From Plazaster borealis (Eukaryota > Echinodermata > Asteroidea > Forcipulatida > Labidiasteridae): a stretch of 64,000 nucleotides of DNA. A model generated the notes under the pieces. That model was not told where the DNA came from. It worked only from the letters and a program-made list of their open reading frames with translations, and ran no database searches. The position numbers and the translations under genes are program-made. The stretch's first letter is position 1, and each line of letters starts with the position of its first letter. Location: assembly GCA_021014325.1 (NCBI GenBank), contig CM037471.1:21844818-21908817 (forward strand), read 5' to 3'. This document shows, one piece after another, positions 42,361 through 54,710 of the stretch.

Positions 42361-42410
42361 GGAAGTGCGATGACGTCGAGATGGGATTTAAAATGGCTGA
42401 CCGGAAAGAG
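42361..42410 (-). promoter_or_regulatory. Compact promoter-like block (ETS, CRE, YY1)
   Basis: Within 50 bp: GGAAGTG (ETS type), TGACGTCG (CRE type), AAAATGGCTG (YY1 type) and ACCGGAAAG (ETS type). Such a cluster is typical of a broadly active metazoan core promoter. The minus-strand ORF at 42346 begins 15 bp beyond it. Confidence 0.45.
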
Positions 42411-42669
42411 GATGTCTTTTTTTTTCGGTGAATCGCGTTGACAGCGGATGTGGGTCCATTACCCAAAACTATGGATTTAGACCGAGATTAACTTGTTGGA
42501 ATTTGGGTCTTGGGTGGACTGAAAGGGGGTTTTATTGGTTTACTGGAGGAAATGAAGAAACTTACAAAGGAAGAAGGTCTATGGGAAAAAGAGGACTAGA
42601 CCTTGAGATGGAGATGAGTTATGCATCATTCAAAGAGTTGACCTCCACCAGAGAGGCAAGCTAATTTGA

Positions 42670-43340
42670 CTTACTGTTCCCGACTATCTGCTCTTGAAAC
42701 GAAAATTAATACAAAATCAAAGTTTGAAATTAATGTTCTCTGACGTCCTCAAAACTGGGGGTGGTTATCAGAGATTGTCTCAAAACTTGTATTCTGATTC
42801 ATGTCCTATTGGGAGTTAAACATAGCGTAAACGCAATCATTTATGTCTAAGACAAGTAGTAACATGTAAATTGTAGACAACATAACTTTTGAATGATCTT
42901 GGACATTTTGCATCACCCAAAAGGCAGGATGTACAATAACTGAACCAAACAGTTTACTTACAGTTCCTTTTTAAAGGCCATCAGAGAATGTAAACAGTGA
43001 CCTCTCAAATATTTTGGGAGTAAACAAATATAAAGCCTTGAAATACTTGTACTGTAGACAAATGTTTAATATTTGTACATGTTTTATACAACAACAAAAA
43101 CATGCTAGCTTTTGCAGGTGATAAGGATAAACTATATTGGTCATTTATTACAGATTGTGGTAACATAATATTATTGAAAACTATCAGAGCAGTATTCAAT
43201 CCAACAGGATTAGGGACTGTTCCTTTTGTTCAACAAAGGAAATGATTTCTCTCGCAATCACAGTCAAAATTATATCCTAGAAGATAACCATCACAATGAG
43301 AGATAGTATGGCAAGGAAATATTAAAGTTTAATTTAAAAA
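42670..43340. other. Noncoding stretch
   Basis: Two GTAAGT words occur on the minus strand (about 42672 and 42968), both preceded by GGAAC, but I see no supported exon. Confidence 0.4.
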
Positions 43341-43352
43341 ATAATTCAAATC

Positions 43353-43914
43353 TGGGCTTGAATTTGGGGGGACAAAATCCACGAGACTGCAGCCGTCGAT
43401 TTCACCAAACTCTTCCAAACTTAGGATTAATCCTAGGCAATGCTAAGAGATAGGACTAGTCTTAAGTACTGGTCCTAACTTAAGACTAGTCCTATCTCTT
43501 AGCATTGCCTATGATTAATCCTAAGTAACGAAGAGTTTGTTGAAATCGACGGCAGGACTTGTAGCTCAAAATTTTGTCAAGACCAGCATTTTTTATATAC
43601 ATGTAAGACCAGAATCAAAATGAGAAAAACACTATCTACACATACACTGTTTTATGTGAACAAGCACAAACAGTTAAAGATTTAGCTCATTTTACTATAA
43701 GCACACTTGAATCAATACTCCCACAGAATTGAAAGATATTTATATAAGACTCAAAGTCGATATTGGAATTATATTTTTCGTGTTAAAGTGATACATAATT
43801 ATTTGATTGAAAAGTACAAGACCCCGAGACTTTTCCAGTCCTGAGTTTACTGGCCCGAAGTAAAAGAAATCACTGGCCTTAGGTCTGTTGGTCCAGTGTA
43901 AATTTCAAGCCCTA
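43353..43914 (-). mobile_element. Repeat family F copy with a nested palindrome
   Basis: The outer ends are GGGCTTGAATTTGGGGGG and AATTTCAAGCCCTAG. The inner parts match 36690-37070 in inverted order. The element is interrupted at 43392-43553 by a palindromic insertion. Confidence 0.7.
43392..43553. mobile_element. Palindromic MITE (family H) nested in family F
   Basis: The arms are about 77 nt each with around five differences and a loop of about 8 nt. The left arm begins GCCGTCGATTTCACCAAAC and the right arm ends TTGTTGAAATCGACGGC. A diverged relative lies at about 52064-52195. Confidence 0.9.
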
Positions 43915-44139
43915 GTCAAATGTCTATGGTCATTTGTACTGCTACAGATCTACCACTTTACTGATGGTATGAACAAAAAGTGTTCTTACTGGAAAATAAG
44001 GTACTGGGGTACTGTACTGAATTGAAGAGAAAAAGGGAGTTAATGACCACAGATCAATTGACTGTATTTTTGACCACATGAGGGCGCTTTTAAGGACGAA
44101 TTTCCTTGCATCACAATTTACAGTAACACTTCTCAGATT

Positions 44140-44313
44140 CAAATCTGTTGGGATAAAAATTGATATATTTTTCCATAACCGCAGTACTACCGAAGTGAAA
44201 AGTTTCTCAAAATGCATTATACTATCCAAAGCTGCTGTACTTCTTACCAAGTAAGTTTTTTTATTGCCATTAATTTTCAGAGTCAATACCAAATGTATAC
44301 AGACCCTTTAAAC
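44140..44313 (+). mobile_element. MITE family B-like end
   Basis: Ends with TTTTCAGAGTCAATACCAAA and GTATACAGACCCTTTAAA, the same ending as at 31905-31952 and similar to the family B right end. Confidence 0.55.
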
Positions 44314-45870
44314 CGCTCAGACTTGATAATTTAAATAAATCCTTTTCATGACAAAAACCAAAAAAATGCAAAGAGCGACACTTCAATGTACACTCAGACA
44401 GCAGCATAGGAAAAAAACTTTGAATAACAAGTCAGATATTGCCCCAAGACTTTTATCACACACTTCAAGAACTTCTCCCCTTTTTAGTCAGAACTGAATA
44501 TAACAACTTTACCTCAAGAGATCCTTGTCAACATACTAATCCCACTGGAGCTCAGAATTGAAGTAGCCTCGAGCGTGGCAAATTTCCAAAGAACCATATC
44601 CATGTATTTCAATAAAGCATAATCTCTCTAGCGAATCCACACAAAAAATACCACTGACTGTCGAAAAAAAAAAGCAACAAGTTCTAGACAAAGTAGTTTA
44701 CCTGAAAAGAAGCACTAGGCTTGCAATTATGTATCTGAAATCAACTACATTAGAATCACAACACCTTGTGTGGAATTGATTTTCAGAATTAGGTTTTTTG
44801 TTTGTTTGGGGTTTTTTTCTTTTCAAAGAATTCCAGATGTAAACAAAGATATATATTCCTGTGCTAGCTCTTATTCCTGTGCTAGCTCTTATTCCCATGC
44901 CTCTTAATTCCTGTGCCTGAATCGCCCCCGCTTTTGCCTGAAGTGCCCCCGTTGACTAGAAATCAATCAAAGTAAGTCGAAAAATTTGATCTCCAAAGAT
45001 TGCCTGCAGGCGAATTTTTGAAATTTGTGTGGTACCCATTTGAATGGGGCCCTCAAATGACCAGAGATGCGGTTGGTACCCACTGACACCTCAAGTGGAT
45101 GGATTCAACGTTCTTGATGAAAATACCATGACAGCTTTATGCTGTTTTCTCAACAAGGAGGCACTCTAATTCAACTGAAACTTTCACAGGTGACTTTTAT
45201 TGAATCTCTCTTGATAATTTTGCCTATAAATCAGCCTTGTGTTGACAAAAACCAAACGATGATCCTACCTTTTAGCACAAAACTTGAACCTTTAAACAAT
45301 AAAAAGTCATCATTTAAACCTTCATTTTCACTGTTTAGTGTAACTGATGAGAAATTGTAAAATCCCTTTAAATCACATATTAGAAATGTCCCTATACTTA
45401 AAACAGTTCTCTCAAAGTGTACGTGTGTATTTTGTTCCCCTCTGTAAGATATAGTATCACCCTAATGAATATTCATAATAAAGTTTGACACAGATCAAGC
45501 AGTGCCTGTAGATGTATCACATTACAATCTCCACCTACTTGACATTCCAAAGGTCTGTATATTCTGTTGTAAACAGGACTCATTGGAATGTTCTAATAGG
45601 GTCTCAGGGGGGGTGTTCTGTGGGCAGTGCTTGGATATTTGAGGGGTGACATCACTTTTTAGGGGAGAGGGAATTCCTTTTGGTCTGCACCACCATTTCC
45701 TAGAAGTTTATGGAAGTCTGTCAGGTTTGAGTGGGTACTTTGGGTTTGACCCCAACTTAAGGTCATTGGTAATGCGAGACACATGTATGATGTAAGATGA
45801 ATTGTACCTGTTGCACAAATAATGAGCTTGGAAGATTTGCTATCAAAGAGATTTCAGATTTATGTCAAGT
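44314..45870. other. Noncoding stretch
   Basis: A 21-bp word (CCTGTGCTAGCTCTTATT) is present twice at 44859-44900. Nothing else was recognised. Confidence 0.4.
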
Positions 45871-45879
45871 AGTAAACCA

Positions 45880-46045
45880 CTAGGGAAACTGACTGGATAA
45901 AATTCTTAAATAATTTTGGGTTGAACAAAGACAAATTGACTAGAGCAGGACGTGAACCTGCGACTTCCAGATTAACGTGCCAGCGCTATACCAACTGAAC
46001 CATCCAGCCCTACCATTGGCGGTCTCCCTGTCTTGTGAATATAGT
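45880..46045 (-). mobile_element. SINE family 2 copy
   Basis: The minus strand reads CAGGGAGACCGCCAATGG, GGCTGGATGGTTCAGTTGG (A-box-like), GTTAATCTGGAAGTCGCAGG and a B-box-like GGTTCACGTCC, then a tail with CAGTCAGTTTCCCTAGTGG. It matches 16040-16180 and adds the 3' part; a similar tail lies at 39785-39815. Confidence 0.78.
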
Positions 46046-46062
46046 TGTTAACCAGACAACCA

Positions 46063-46247
46063 GGGCCCAATTTCATGGAGCTGCTTCCAGCTCATATTGC
46101 TTAGCAATTTTCTGCTAAGCAAAAATAAGCAGGATACCAGTCACAGAAAGTGCATATGTGGAATGGTATTTTGGTTGGTAACCTTATTCTTGTAAGTATA
46201 ATTTTATTGTGGTTATAGCTACTTTTTAGGCTCTATGAAATTGGGCC
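46063..46247. mobile_element. MITE family A copy
   Basis: GGGCCCAATTTCATGGAGCTGC faces GGCTCTATGAAATTGGGCC. It lies right beside the SINE copy. Confidence 0.85.
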
Positions 46248-46698
46248 AAGCTCCTCCAATATGGGAATTTATTCACATGTCAGTTAATTATCTCATTATT
46301 TTCTTGTGGATAGAGAGTTAGGCCTAGGCCTACAGCTAGAAGAATATCTCTTGTGCTGCCGAAGTGTTCCTTTTGCATGCAGTGCCATTGGTCCCTCCAA
46401 AAATTGCCCTGTGTTACATGGCCTTAAGTGTTTTGTGAAATCAGCCCCAGGCCTGTCTGTATAGTAACATCTTGAAACACTTACATGTATTAGGTGGTTT
46501 CAGATAGGGCCTACATGTACTTCAGAAAAAACTTATTACCATTATAAAAAACTGCTAAAGTGATGGATACAAAGTGGTCCACTATAATGCGAGTTTCCCT
46601 GCCATATAGACCAATGGAGGCCTACAAACAAAAACCAGACAATCAATAGGCCTACTCTCCTGGTGACACCACCTCCACATTCTGATTATGATATCTGA

Positions 46699-47040
46699 GC
46701 AGGGTTCGAAATTAACACCGGACCGCAGGCCCGAGGCCAGTGATTTTAGCATCGGGCCAGTCAAATCACGAATGGACAAGCCTGATCTTGTGTTTTTTAG
46801 TTGGATAAAATTGTCCAATATCTTTGTGAAAAAGTGTTGACTTTGAATCTGATCTTTCAAATCTGTTGAGTATTGAAGTACACACTCCAACATATGAGAT
46901 AGATCTTACTCTAGTCTTAGTGCTTGTTCAACTCATTTTAAATGGTCTAGTAAAACAACTTCTGGTGCAGTAAACATTTTTAGTTACAATCCCTGCGGTC
47001 TTGTGGATCCCCCCTCCCCCCCCAAAAAAAACTTTGAGGC
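46699..47040 (+). mobile_element. Repeat family F copy 3
   Basis: CAGGGTTCGAAATTAACACC, CGGACCGCAGGCCCGAGGCC and GCATCGGGCCAGTCAAATCA, ending in a C/A run near 47000-47030. Confidence 0.65.
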
Positions 47041-47337
47041 CCGCCTGCTGAGGGCTTTAAGGATGTTTGTAAGGTGGCTGTGCCATTAACAAGAAATCAA
47101 TATTTACAACAACTTATTAATTATTCATGCAGAAAACATTAACATATGACCTCAACAGATGTTGGGGAGAACCAAGGCCAGCTCTTCAATTTAATTCAAT
47201 AAATAACTAAAGGAATTTCTTGCAGACCATTACTTGACGAGGTCAAAACAGTAGGTCAAACTGCAAACCTGGAGAGAGTTATAAAATGCTGTCAAAGTTG
47301 GGGGAAATAGTATGGGAATAATTTGGGATCTGTAGTC

Positions 47338-47556
47338 AGGGTTTTCCCTTAACTTTTTCAATGACTGGCCAGCCGGACCAGTATATATATGTCAGCTTTT
47401 TCACTAGTCCATATCTCACATTAAATAAGGATGCTTTTCAACACTGAACTACCCAGCAAAAAAGGCAACACCTCGTGGAGTGTATTTTGACTGGTCCTCA
47501 TGTGTCTTAACTGCCATGGCATTTGGCCAGCGGACAACTGTTAATGGAGAAAGCTG
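47338..47556 (+). mobile_element. MITE family D copy 3
   Basis: CAGGGTTTTCCCTTAACTTT at the left; GCATTTGGCCAGCGGACAAC and TTAATGGAGAAAGCTG at the right. Confidence 0.82.
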
Positions 47557-47613
47557 TGTAGTACCATGCCAGTGAATATTTTCCCTTCAGCGTTGTAAAA
47601 TTGCTACACAAAA

Positions 47614-47908
47614 CAGTGTTCTCCCAAGGATTTTCTCAAAATTGTGGGGGGATTCTCGACCAAAATATTGGAGTTGTCCAAACTCCAAAGCACTCTGAAT
47701 TGAAACGAGGTCCTTGGAATGTTTTCTACTTGGGTGTTTATCTTTGGTTTTAAAAGCACTACTGTACAATCTGGAGCATTCTGAATGGTTTTATCTTTTG
47801 ATTTTGTGAATTTGATCTGAAATTATTTTTTTTGTTTTTCCTTTCGTATCAGCCGAAATTCGCACGTTTCGGCCCGATACGCTAGGTTGTGCTATGGGAG
47901 AACCCTAC
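47614..47908 (+). mobile_element. MITE family C copy 4
   Basis: CAGTGTTCTCCCAAGG at the left and CTATGGGAGAACCCT at the right, with TGGAGCATTCTGAATGG and GCCCGATACGC inside. Confidence 0.82.
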
Positions 47909-48238
47909 TCAACATCAAAAAAATCCGCTACTCGATATTAGCATTCACTGCACACGAAACATGTTCAGTCCAAATATTTTTGTCCAAAGTGAAATTGCTA
48001 GATGAAATCATTCCGCTCCCATCCTACTTTATTACCAAACCCAAACATGAATGAGAACAATATACACAGAGTATGGAAAAGTACAATGGAAAAGGAAAAA
48101 TAGGCCTACAACAAAGCTTGGAAGTGGAGGGGGTCCACAAAAAGCACAGCGTACCACGATTATGGGCTTACTAAATTATGTTTTTGGTTGATTGGGTTAC
48201 ATCAGAGAATATGAAGGACCTAGATCCAGCAAACTGGG

Positions 48239-48345
48239 GCACTGTACTTATTTCTTCTCTTAAATTTTGACATCTGCGGTACGACCGCCGATGTCAATTT
48301 TATTTTAAAGGACACGCCCCAGTTACTGGGTCTAGTACAGTAGTA
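48239..48345. repeat. Fragment related to the foldback at 181-690
   Basis: Contains AAATTTTGACATC, ACGACCGCCGATGTCAATTT and CGCCCCAGTTACTGGGTCTA, the same end word as the element in the NKIRAS intron. Confidence 0.7.
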
Positions 48346-48938
48346 GAAGGACCCAAGCTACAACCAACACAATGGGATAAATATACAAAAATGACATGAC
48401 AAACAATAGAATGACAATGGAGAAATTATGAAATGTATAAATAAGTTAATGATAAACCATAGAGCAAGGGATCCCAAACATAGGGAAGGGGGAAATTAAT
48501 AAATAATGAAAAATAAAAAACACGACAATGAGGAATTAATTAAGCAAATCAAGAGCATGTAAAATCATGAAATCTTGTGTAACTGTAAATTTAGTTGCAG
48601 AACGTGTTTTCAATGTGATTGTAAACTTGAGCCATGGAAAAAGGATTGACCAAGGCAAGTTTATGGAGACCGTGGGTACGGGTTATACACTTCAAATTCA
48701 ATTTGTCCACGGTCATCATGAAATAACAACAAAAGATGCCTGTGCAGAAAACGGAGCTGCGTTGATTGATGGGGGCGGGCGATACAATTTGCAATCCGTC
48801 AAAAACTGCCACCGTTAAAATGCAGCGATAGTTTGCTCCTTTAATTCTTTCCTTATCTGAATGGCCTATACATAATTAAACAAGCTGCATGATTAAAACA
48901 AAATGATATTTATTATCTATTTCGGGGATGGTACTTAC

Positions 48939-49040
48939 ATTATAAAACACGGCAAACCAGGCATTTATTGTTGTACGGTCGCTGTCCCTGTCCTGATCAT
49001 TCTCTGCGTGCGCCGCAAGCTATTCTAATACCCGACGGCT
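48939..49040 (-). other. Candidate noncoding first exon
   Basis: On the minus strand GTGTTTTATAAT precedes GTAAGTACC, a strong donor. The upstream sequence is CG-rich for this window (GCGGCGCACGCAG). No ATG-initiated frame reaches the donor. It could be the 5' end of a minus-strand gene running left, such as that of the exon at 29471-29586. Confidence 0.25.
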
Positions 49041-49091
49041 GTTTTGTTTTCCAAAACAATATTCAATTTCAAAGGAGGGCGCTAGACTAGT

Positions 49092-49474
49092 TTAAAGGCA
49101 CTGAACACGTTTGGTAATAATTATTGTCAAAGACCAGTGTTCTCATTCGGTGTATCCCAACATATGCATAAAATAACAAGCCTGTGAAAATTTGGGCTCA
49201 ATTGGTCATCGAATTGCAAGAAAATGATGAAAGAAAAAACACCCTTGTTGTACAAATTTGTGTGCTTTCAGATAGGAATAAAAGGCTTCTTGCAAGAAGT
49301 CTTTTATTATTTTAGTGAGAAATTACCTCTTTCTAAAAAAACTACGTTACTTCAGAGGGAGTCGTTTCTCACAATGTTTTATATTATCAACAGCTCTCTG
49401 TTGCTCGTTACCAAGTCAGTTTTTATGCTAATATATATTTTGATTAATTACCAAACGTGTACAGTACCTTTAAG
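49092..49474 (+). mobile_element. MITE family B copy 4
   Basis: From TTTAAAGGCACTGAACACG to AACGTGTACAGTACCTTTAA, with all inner words of copies 1-3. The 101-aa ORF is the element. Confidence 0.88.
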
Positions 49475-49479
49475 TAGAC

Positions 49480-51370
49480 CTCAAATTAGTTACTATTTAT
49501 TTCTTTATTTACTTTTTTTTCAATTTTAAAGCCTGCGAGGAAGGAAGGTTAGTACAGAAAACTTGGGTTTTTCATTAAATGCTATTGTATTTTATCAGCG
49601 ACAGAAGATCCATCGCCGGATGTTTGCCAAGAGACTAAAGTTTAGGGGGGTTTTCACAAACGATTATTTACAATGACGATGTTTCAAAACGGAAAAAACA
49701 TGCTTTAGCGTATGCAAAATAAACAATATACTGTAATCATACTGTTTGCCATGGCTACTGATAATCTGAGATAATATTGAGTCTTGGCAATAACTCATTT
49801 TGCATCTCAGTCTTATGTTCAGTGTCTGACCAAAATGAAAGGTCGCGACGACTAAAGGGGAAACAAACTTGGGAACTGAGCATCTTTAATTCAGATGCTC
49901 TCTTGCACATCTGTTAATTTGTCAACGTTCCATAATCTCTATACATAAAGATCCTAAAATCTAAACTTCTGGAAGGCAAGAAAGTACACATGATTTTATT
50001 TGAAACTCACTCAATTTTTAAATCTAAATTTAAAAACTGAAATGCCGGTTTTCTTCAACACAAAATTATTATTTGAAAAGACCTAAACTGATGATGGAAA
50101 TGGAAATTGTCCACCATTCATTTGAGCATTTCCCCTCCCCCTTAGATCTCATTGTGTGGGGGAGGGGGAGGTGAGGGGGAGGGTACAAGAGGGATTCCTC
50201 GCGGGTCAGTCCATCATGAATTTTGTATAAAGATGCCACTGAGTCCGATTTTGGCAGATTTGGCCCGAAGTGTTGATTTGAATTTCTTAATAGCTAGTTT
50301 TATAGAATGAGGAAAGTTGTATTCTTTTACTTAAAATATTGCAATAAGAAATCTGCCAAAGAAAGTGGTAGCTAACTAGTTAAAAACTAAAAAAAAATTC
50401 TTGTCAGGATCCCGCCATGATCTTACATCTATCAGCCACATGTACAAACAATTTTGCATGTGACATGTATTTTGCATTGTCATTGCATATGAGTTTTTGA
50501 TGTTTTTCGTTTTGAAACAGCAAAAATCGGGCCTTGCAACTATAAGCTATATAAATTCACAAGCACACCGTCATGCAGTGACGACGGATACGACCACGCT
50601 AGTGATAGGGCGCCCTCCTTCAGAATATCAGAATAGGTTCAACCTAATTTTTTCCTCTCGTACAGAAGCACCCCCCATAAATCCTCTAAAGAAGTCCCAA
50701 GATTCCCAGAACACAATGAAGACACAACAGGACATAGGACGGGGGTGCACCAGGTAACATATCGAGCGCCAAATGAAAGTTTTGGGTATATCCATCAACG
50801 TAGTATAGCGCCCTCAATGATAACCACAATAATGGGTTTTTTTAAATAATGAATGAAAAAGAGGAGCTATAAAGTATTATCTGTTTCCTATCGGAAACTA
50901 TGTTAATTTCACTTGATCCCATGAATAATTTACAGATGAAGGGACTAATTGTTGACTAATAGGACCCTCAATGGAAGTTCAAAACCATCCGTGGTTTTGA
51001 GTCAAATAAAGAGAAGATTAATTTGTAAAAACTGGACATCTTTGACACTTCCAAACAATCATCTATAACCCATTTAACTAACAGACGATTGAAAACTATG
51101 TAGTTAAATGATTCCAAAATGGCATGATACTGGGGAGGTGGAAATGGGACGGGGTTGGGGGTAGGGATTTGACCCTAGTTTCACCACCACAAATCTGAGG
51201 TTGAGCTGCCAACATTTTTGCATTTTGCATTCAGAGAGATCTTATACAACAATCAGGGAGATGTTTAGAATTACATTAAACATAATAGGGGAAAGTTTCC
51301 ATTAAATCAGAGAGATTTTCAAATTTATTCAAGATTTGATTGAAATTTGGAATAAAATACAGGATTCTAG
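49480..51370. other. Noncoding stretch with G-rich and dispersed repeat segments
   Basis: 50120-50185 has a C-rich then G-rich tract with GTGGGGGAGGGGGAGG and GAGGGGGAGGG, a possible G-quadruplex. 50610-50760 shares words (TTCCCAGAACACAATGAAG, inverted) with 21330-21400, so it is a dispersed repeat. No gene was seen. Confidence 0.45.
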
Positions 51371-51371
51371 C

Positions 51372-51545
51372 TTCCGGGCAATCTCAGTGGTCTAGTGGTA
51401 AGACATCTGCTCTAGAATGGCAAAGGTTGTGGGTTCGAATTCCATCCAAGTTATATGGCTGTGGATTTTGTTCACATGACTCAGGAAAGTACAGAGTAAA
51501 CATCCCTTTACACACACATCAGGCAGTGTATGGGTAAGAACCAAA
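51372..51545 (+). mobile_element. SINE family 3 copy (tRNA-like head)
   Basis: AGTGGTCTAGTGGTAAGACA is A-box-like and GTGGGTTCGAATTCCATCC is B-box-like. They are followed by a non-tRNA body with GTACAGAGTAAACATCCC. The stems do not close as a functional tRNA. Confidence 0.7.
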
Positions 51546-51740
51546 TAAGATTATGGGAAGATTGGTTTATTTTCAAGTAACTTTCTGCAGAATCAGGGAG
51601 AATTGGCAGCTCTGCTGACAGGTCTATGTTTCAAAGTGATCCCATGCACCCCTTCATTAAAAGCATTTACAGATAAACAGGCAGACAAAACAGAAGAGTC
51701 AAATCAATACATTGGAAATTAATGTTCCATCAAGGACAAT

Positions 51741-51746
51741 TTTATT
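51741..51746 (-). terminator. Candidate polyadenylation signal
   Basis: AATAAA on the minus strand, inside GTTTTAATAAAATTGTCC. Several nearer AATAAA words may be used instead. Confidence 0.25.
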
Positions 51747-52063
51747 AAAACCTCTCTGAATTCATAACAAATCCCAGTCCTCATGCACATCTCCATTGTG
51801 TGCGTAATAAAATAATACACTCATAACCAAAACTCAGTCTTTCAATTCATTAAAACATCTACGTCCTATTACAAAAAAGGGTACTGATCATCACCGTCCT
51901 TCATTATGTTTTTTTTCTCCCTCTCTCGTAGGACTTTCTTACCCCCTAAACTCATCAAATCAGAGTTTTAAGTACTATATCAAACGTTAAAACATGGGGA
52001 ATACATTAAAAAAAGTGGGTATTTTTTTTCTTCAAACATGGTCAGGGGTTTGATTTCACAAAA

Positions 52064-52195
52064 CACTAGGATTCATCTTAAGACGAGTTGCCAATGTAAC
52101 CATGGCGATTTGTACTGTGACATTACACTTTGCTTAGCAACTAAAATTGACTTGCAGCTTAAGATCAATCGTAGCTCTTTGTGAAATCGGTCCCC
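52064..52195. mobile_element. Diverged family H palindromic element
   Basis: TTGATTTCACAAAACACTAGG faces AGCTCTTTGTGAAATCGG, with CTTAAGAC and GCTTAAGATC inside. Confidence 0.65.
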
Positions 52196-54710
52196 CGCAG
52201 CAGAGTACAGGTTTTTAAATATTCACACAAAAAGCTGCTATCACTTCTTATTTAAATATGTTGTATGAAACAATGCAACTGATTGGACAAATTAATGGCA
52301 TGCCTCGTTCTGATTGGACAGAGTGTATGACATGTCTTGTTCTGATTGGGTTTCAAACAATTCATCCTAATAAGGGAGTTGTGATGCATAATTGCTTGTT
52401 TCTTGTTTTAAAAAACCTACTCGGTAAAAGATTTTTCTTTCTATTAAAAATGCAAACAAGATAATTGTATAAAAAAGTGCAGTCAATAACAACTCTTAAA
52501 GGTTTTTTTTATATTTTTTTAAAAAGTCACAACAGTCGGGTAAATATGACAAACTATCTCAAACACTGAATATTCATCACACTCACAGTCAATCACTCAA
52601 AGGTTAAACGATCACCATGATTGTGTCGGACAACACATGTGATCGTTGTGTAATACTTGAGCGAGTCGCTCAGTAGAAAAGTGACATGCATCATAACAAA
52701 AAAACTTGAAAGATGTGCACGGCAGGAACAAAAATCTGCACAGTAAAAGTCTAAAAAATTAAGTACGTGTAACAAAAAATAATTTCTGTAGAAAAAATTC
52801 AACAGTTTATTCGCTAAAAAGTAGTATATAATATAAGAACTCTGTAGAAATTTAAGTAAGAAAAGTGCATACTGTTTGTACAGCCCCGAAGTACAAAATG
52901 TTCATTTTTCAACCTGTGAAGTCAAAAAGACATTACATACAAAATATGTACAAGATGTTATGCTGTGTTTACACAGACAAGAGACTGGTGTATGTATGTC
53001 TTGACATTAACAGGCATTTTTGTTTTGCCTCAAAATCACTGATTATGTCTTTGTCATATTAGAAGCTTTCAAAAAGCTTAATTCTTTAAAACGCAGTGAT
53101 CCAGTTTTCTGAGGATCACATGGTGAACTTTTACTGATCTCACTCAATGATAAAACTACTTTAAAAAATCGTCAGTAATAAAGACATTTGTACTTCCAGC
53201 ATTTCCAACAAATAGACATCAGTATGCAATCAATAAAAAAATACCCGTTCAAACAAATTTCAGCAAAAATCAGAAGGTAATGACAGGTGCTTTGTTACAC
53301 AGAGGAAATTACTGTTTATAAATGGAAACAATATTTGCACAATGAAAGTTAACTGTTGCATGGATGGTGAAAAAAAAAGACTAAAAAGGTTTTTGGAATT
53401 ATATCTATAAAAATTATTACCAAACAGGATACATAATGCCACTGCAAACAGTTGTTATTTGTATATACTTTTGCACACAAAATTCAAAATAATGGCAACT
53501 TTTTAACCTCTATTATGGAATTATTGTTATGGGGAGACAATGTTTAAAAAAGCAGCCCCCCCCCAAAAAAAAAACCACCAACTGGTTTCAAAAACAATTT
53601 AAAGAAATATTTTTTTCTTGTTTTCATAATTAGTTTTACTAACTTGTAAAAAATTGTTAAATGGTGACATTTACCAACCCAATTAATAAAAAAAACAAAA
53701 AAAAAGGAATTGTGTCACATTGATTTTTTAAAAATTTAATCAAAATATACTGATAGAAAAAAACATTTGTCTGAATCAGTATTTAAAATGTGCATTTTTA
53801 ACTTAATTAGATTATTCTGCCCACTGGTTCCAGGTTTAACTTACATCTGTAAGCTTATAATGACTGTAGCTATATGTTTGTAAAAGAAAAAAAATGCTGA
53901 AAAATTTGTGCATCAAAAATTCATTAAGGTTGAGAAATTCTTAAAAACAGTCACACTATCACCGCTCCACCTTTTTTCTACAATTACAATGCAATCAATT
54001 CTTTGCCATAGCAAAATAATTCTTCACCCTAGATCACAAATAGAATCTTCCAAAAAAATTACTGTTTTACAGAGTGAGGTATCAAGAGGTTAGGAGATTC
54101 CATTTGCGATCAGGGAAATTTTCTTCACACATCATTTGTCTTTTCAATAACTTTCAATAATAAGCTGCTGACTGGTGAATATATTTATTCTTAACAAAAA
54201 AATATTGCGAAAGAAAAACAAAAAATCTTCACAAAATAATTTTGCTCTTTCTATGATGAACTGAAGAAATTATTCATTACCCCCCCAAGCTTATCTGAAT
54301 TTATCTATAATCTCAAAATTGGTTTGAATTACGTACAAGCCCCCAAACATAAAAGACAAATAAAATTGATCACGTTAACAGAAGGTTTTTTTGCCTAAAT
54401 ACATTTTTTTCTTTTTTTTCAAAATACCCCCAAACAAAAATGGGATTTTACACATCATACCTTTTGAAGAGAGAAAAACACAACAAAACACAATGCACAG
54501 TATTTGAAATCATCCCAGAATTTGAAAATAATTGATTGTTTTATAAACTGCTTTTCTATTTGCACTTCCAATCATAACACAGGGCTGGAAGGCTCTCCTC
54601 ACACTTTACGTCACTCACTTTTCTTTTCTTTTTTATATTTTTGATTTTTTACATCCTTTATACCTTTTTTCATTTTTTTCTTTTTGCAAGTGAAATGGGG
54701 TTAAAGTGCA

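Noticed and set aside
51376..51440. tRNA gene candidate (GGTTCGAATTCC arm)
   Set aside because: The 5' and 3' ends do not pair and a SINE-like body follows.
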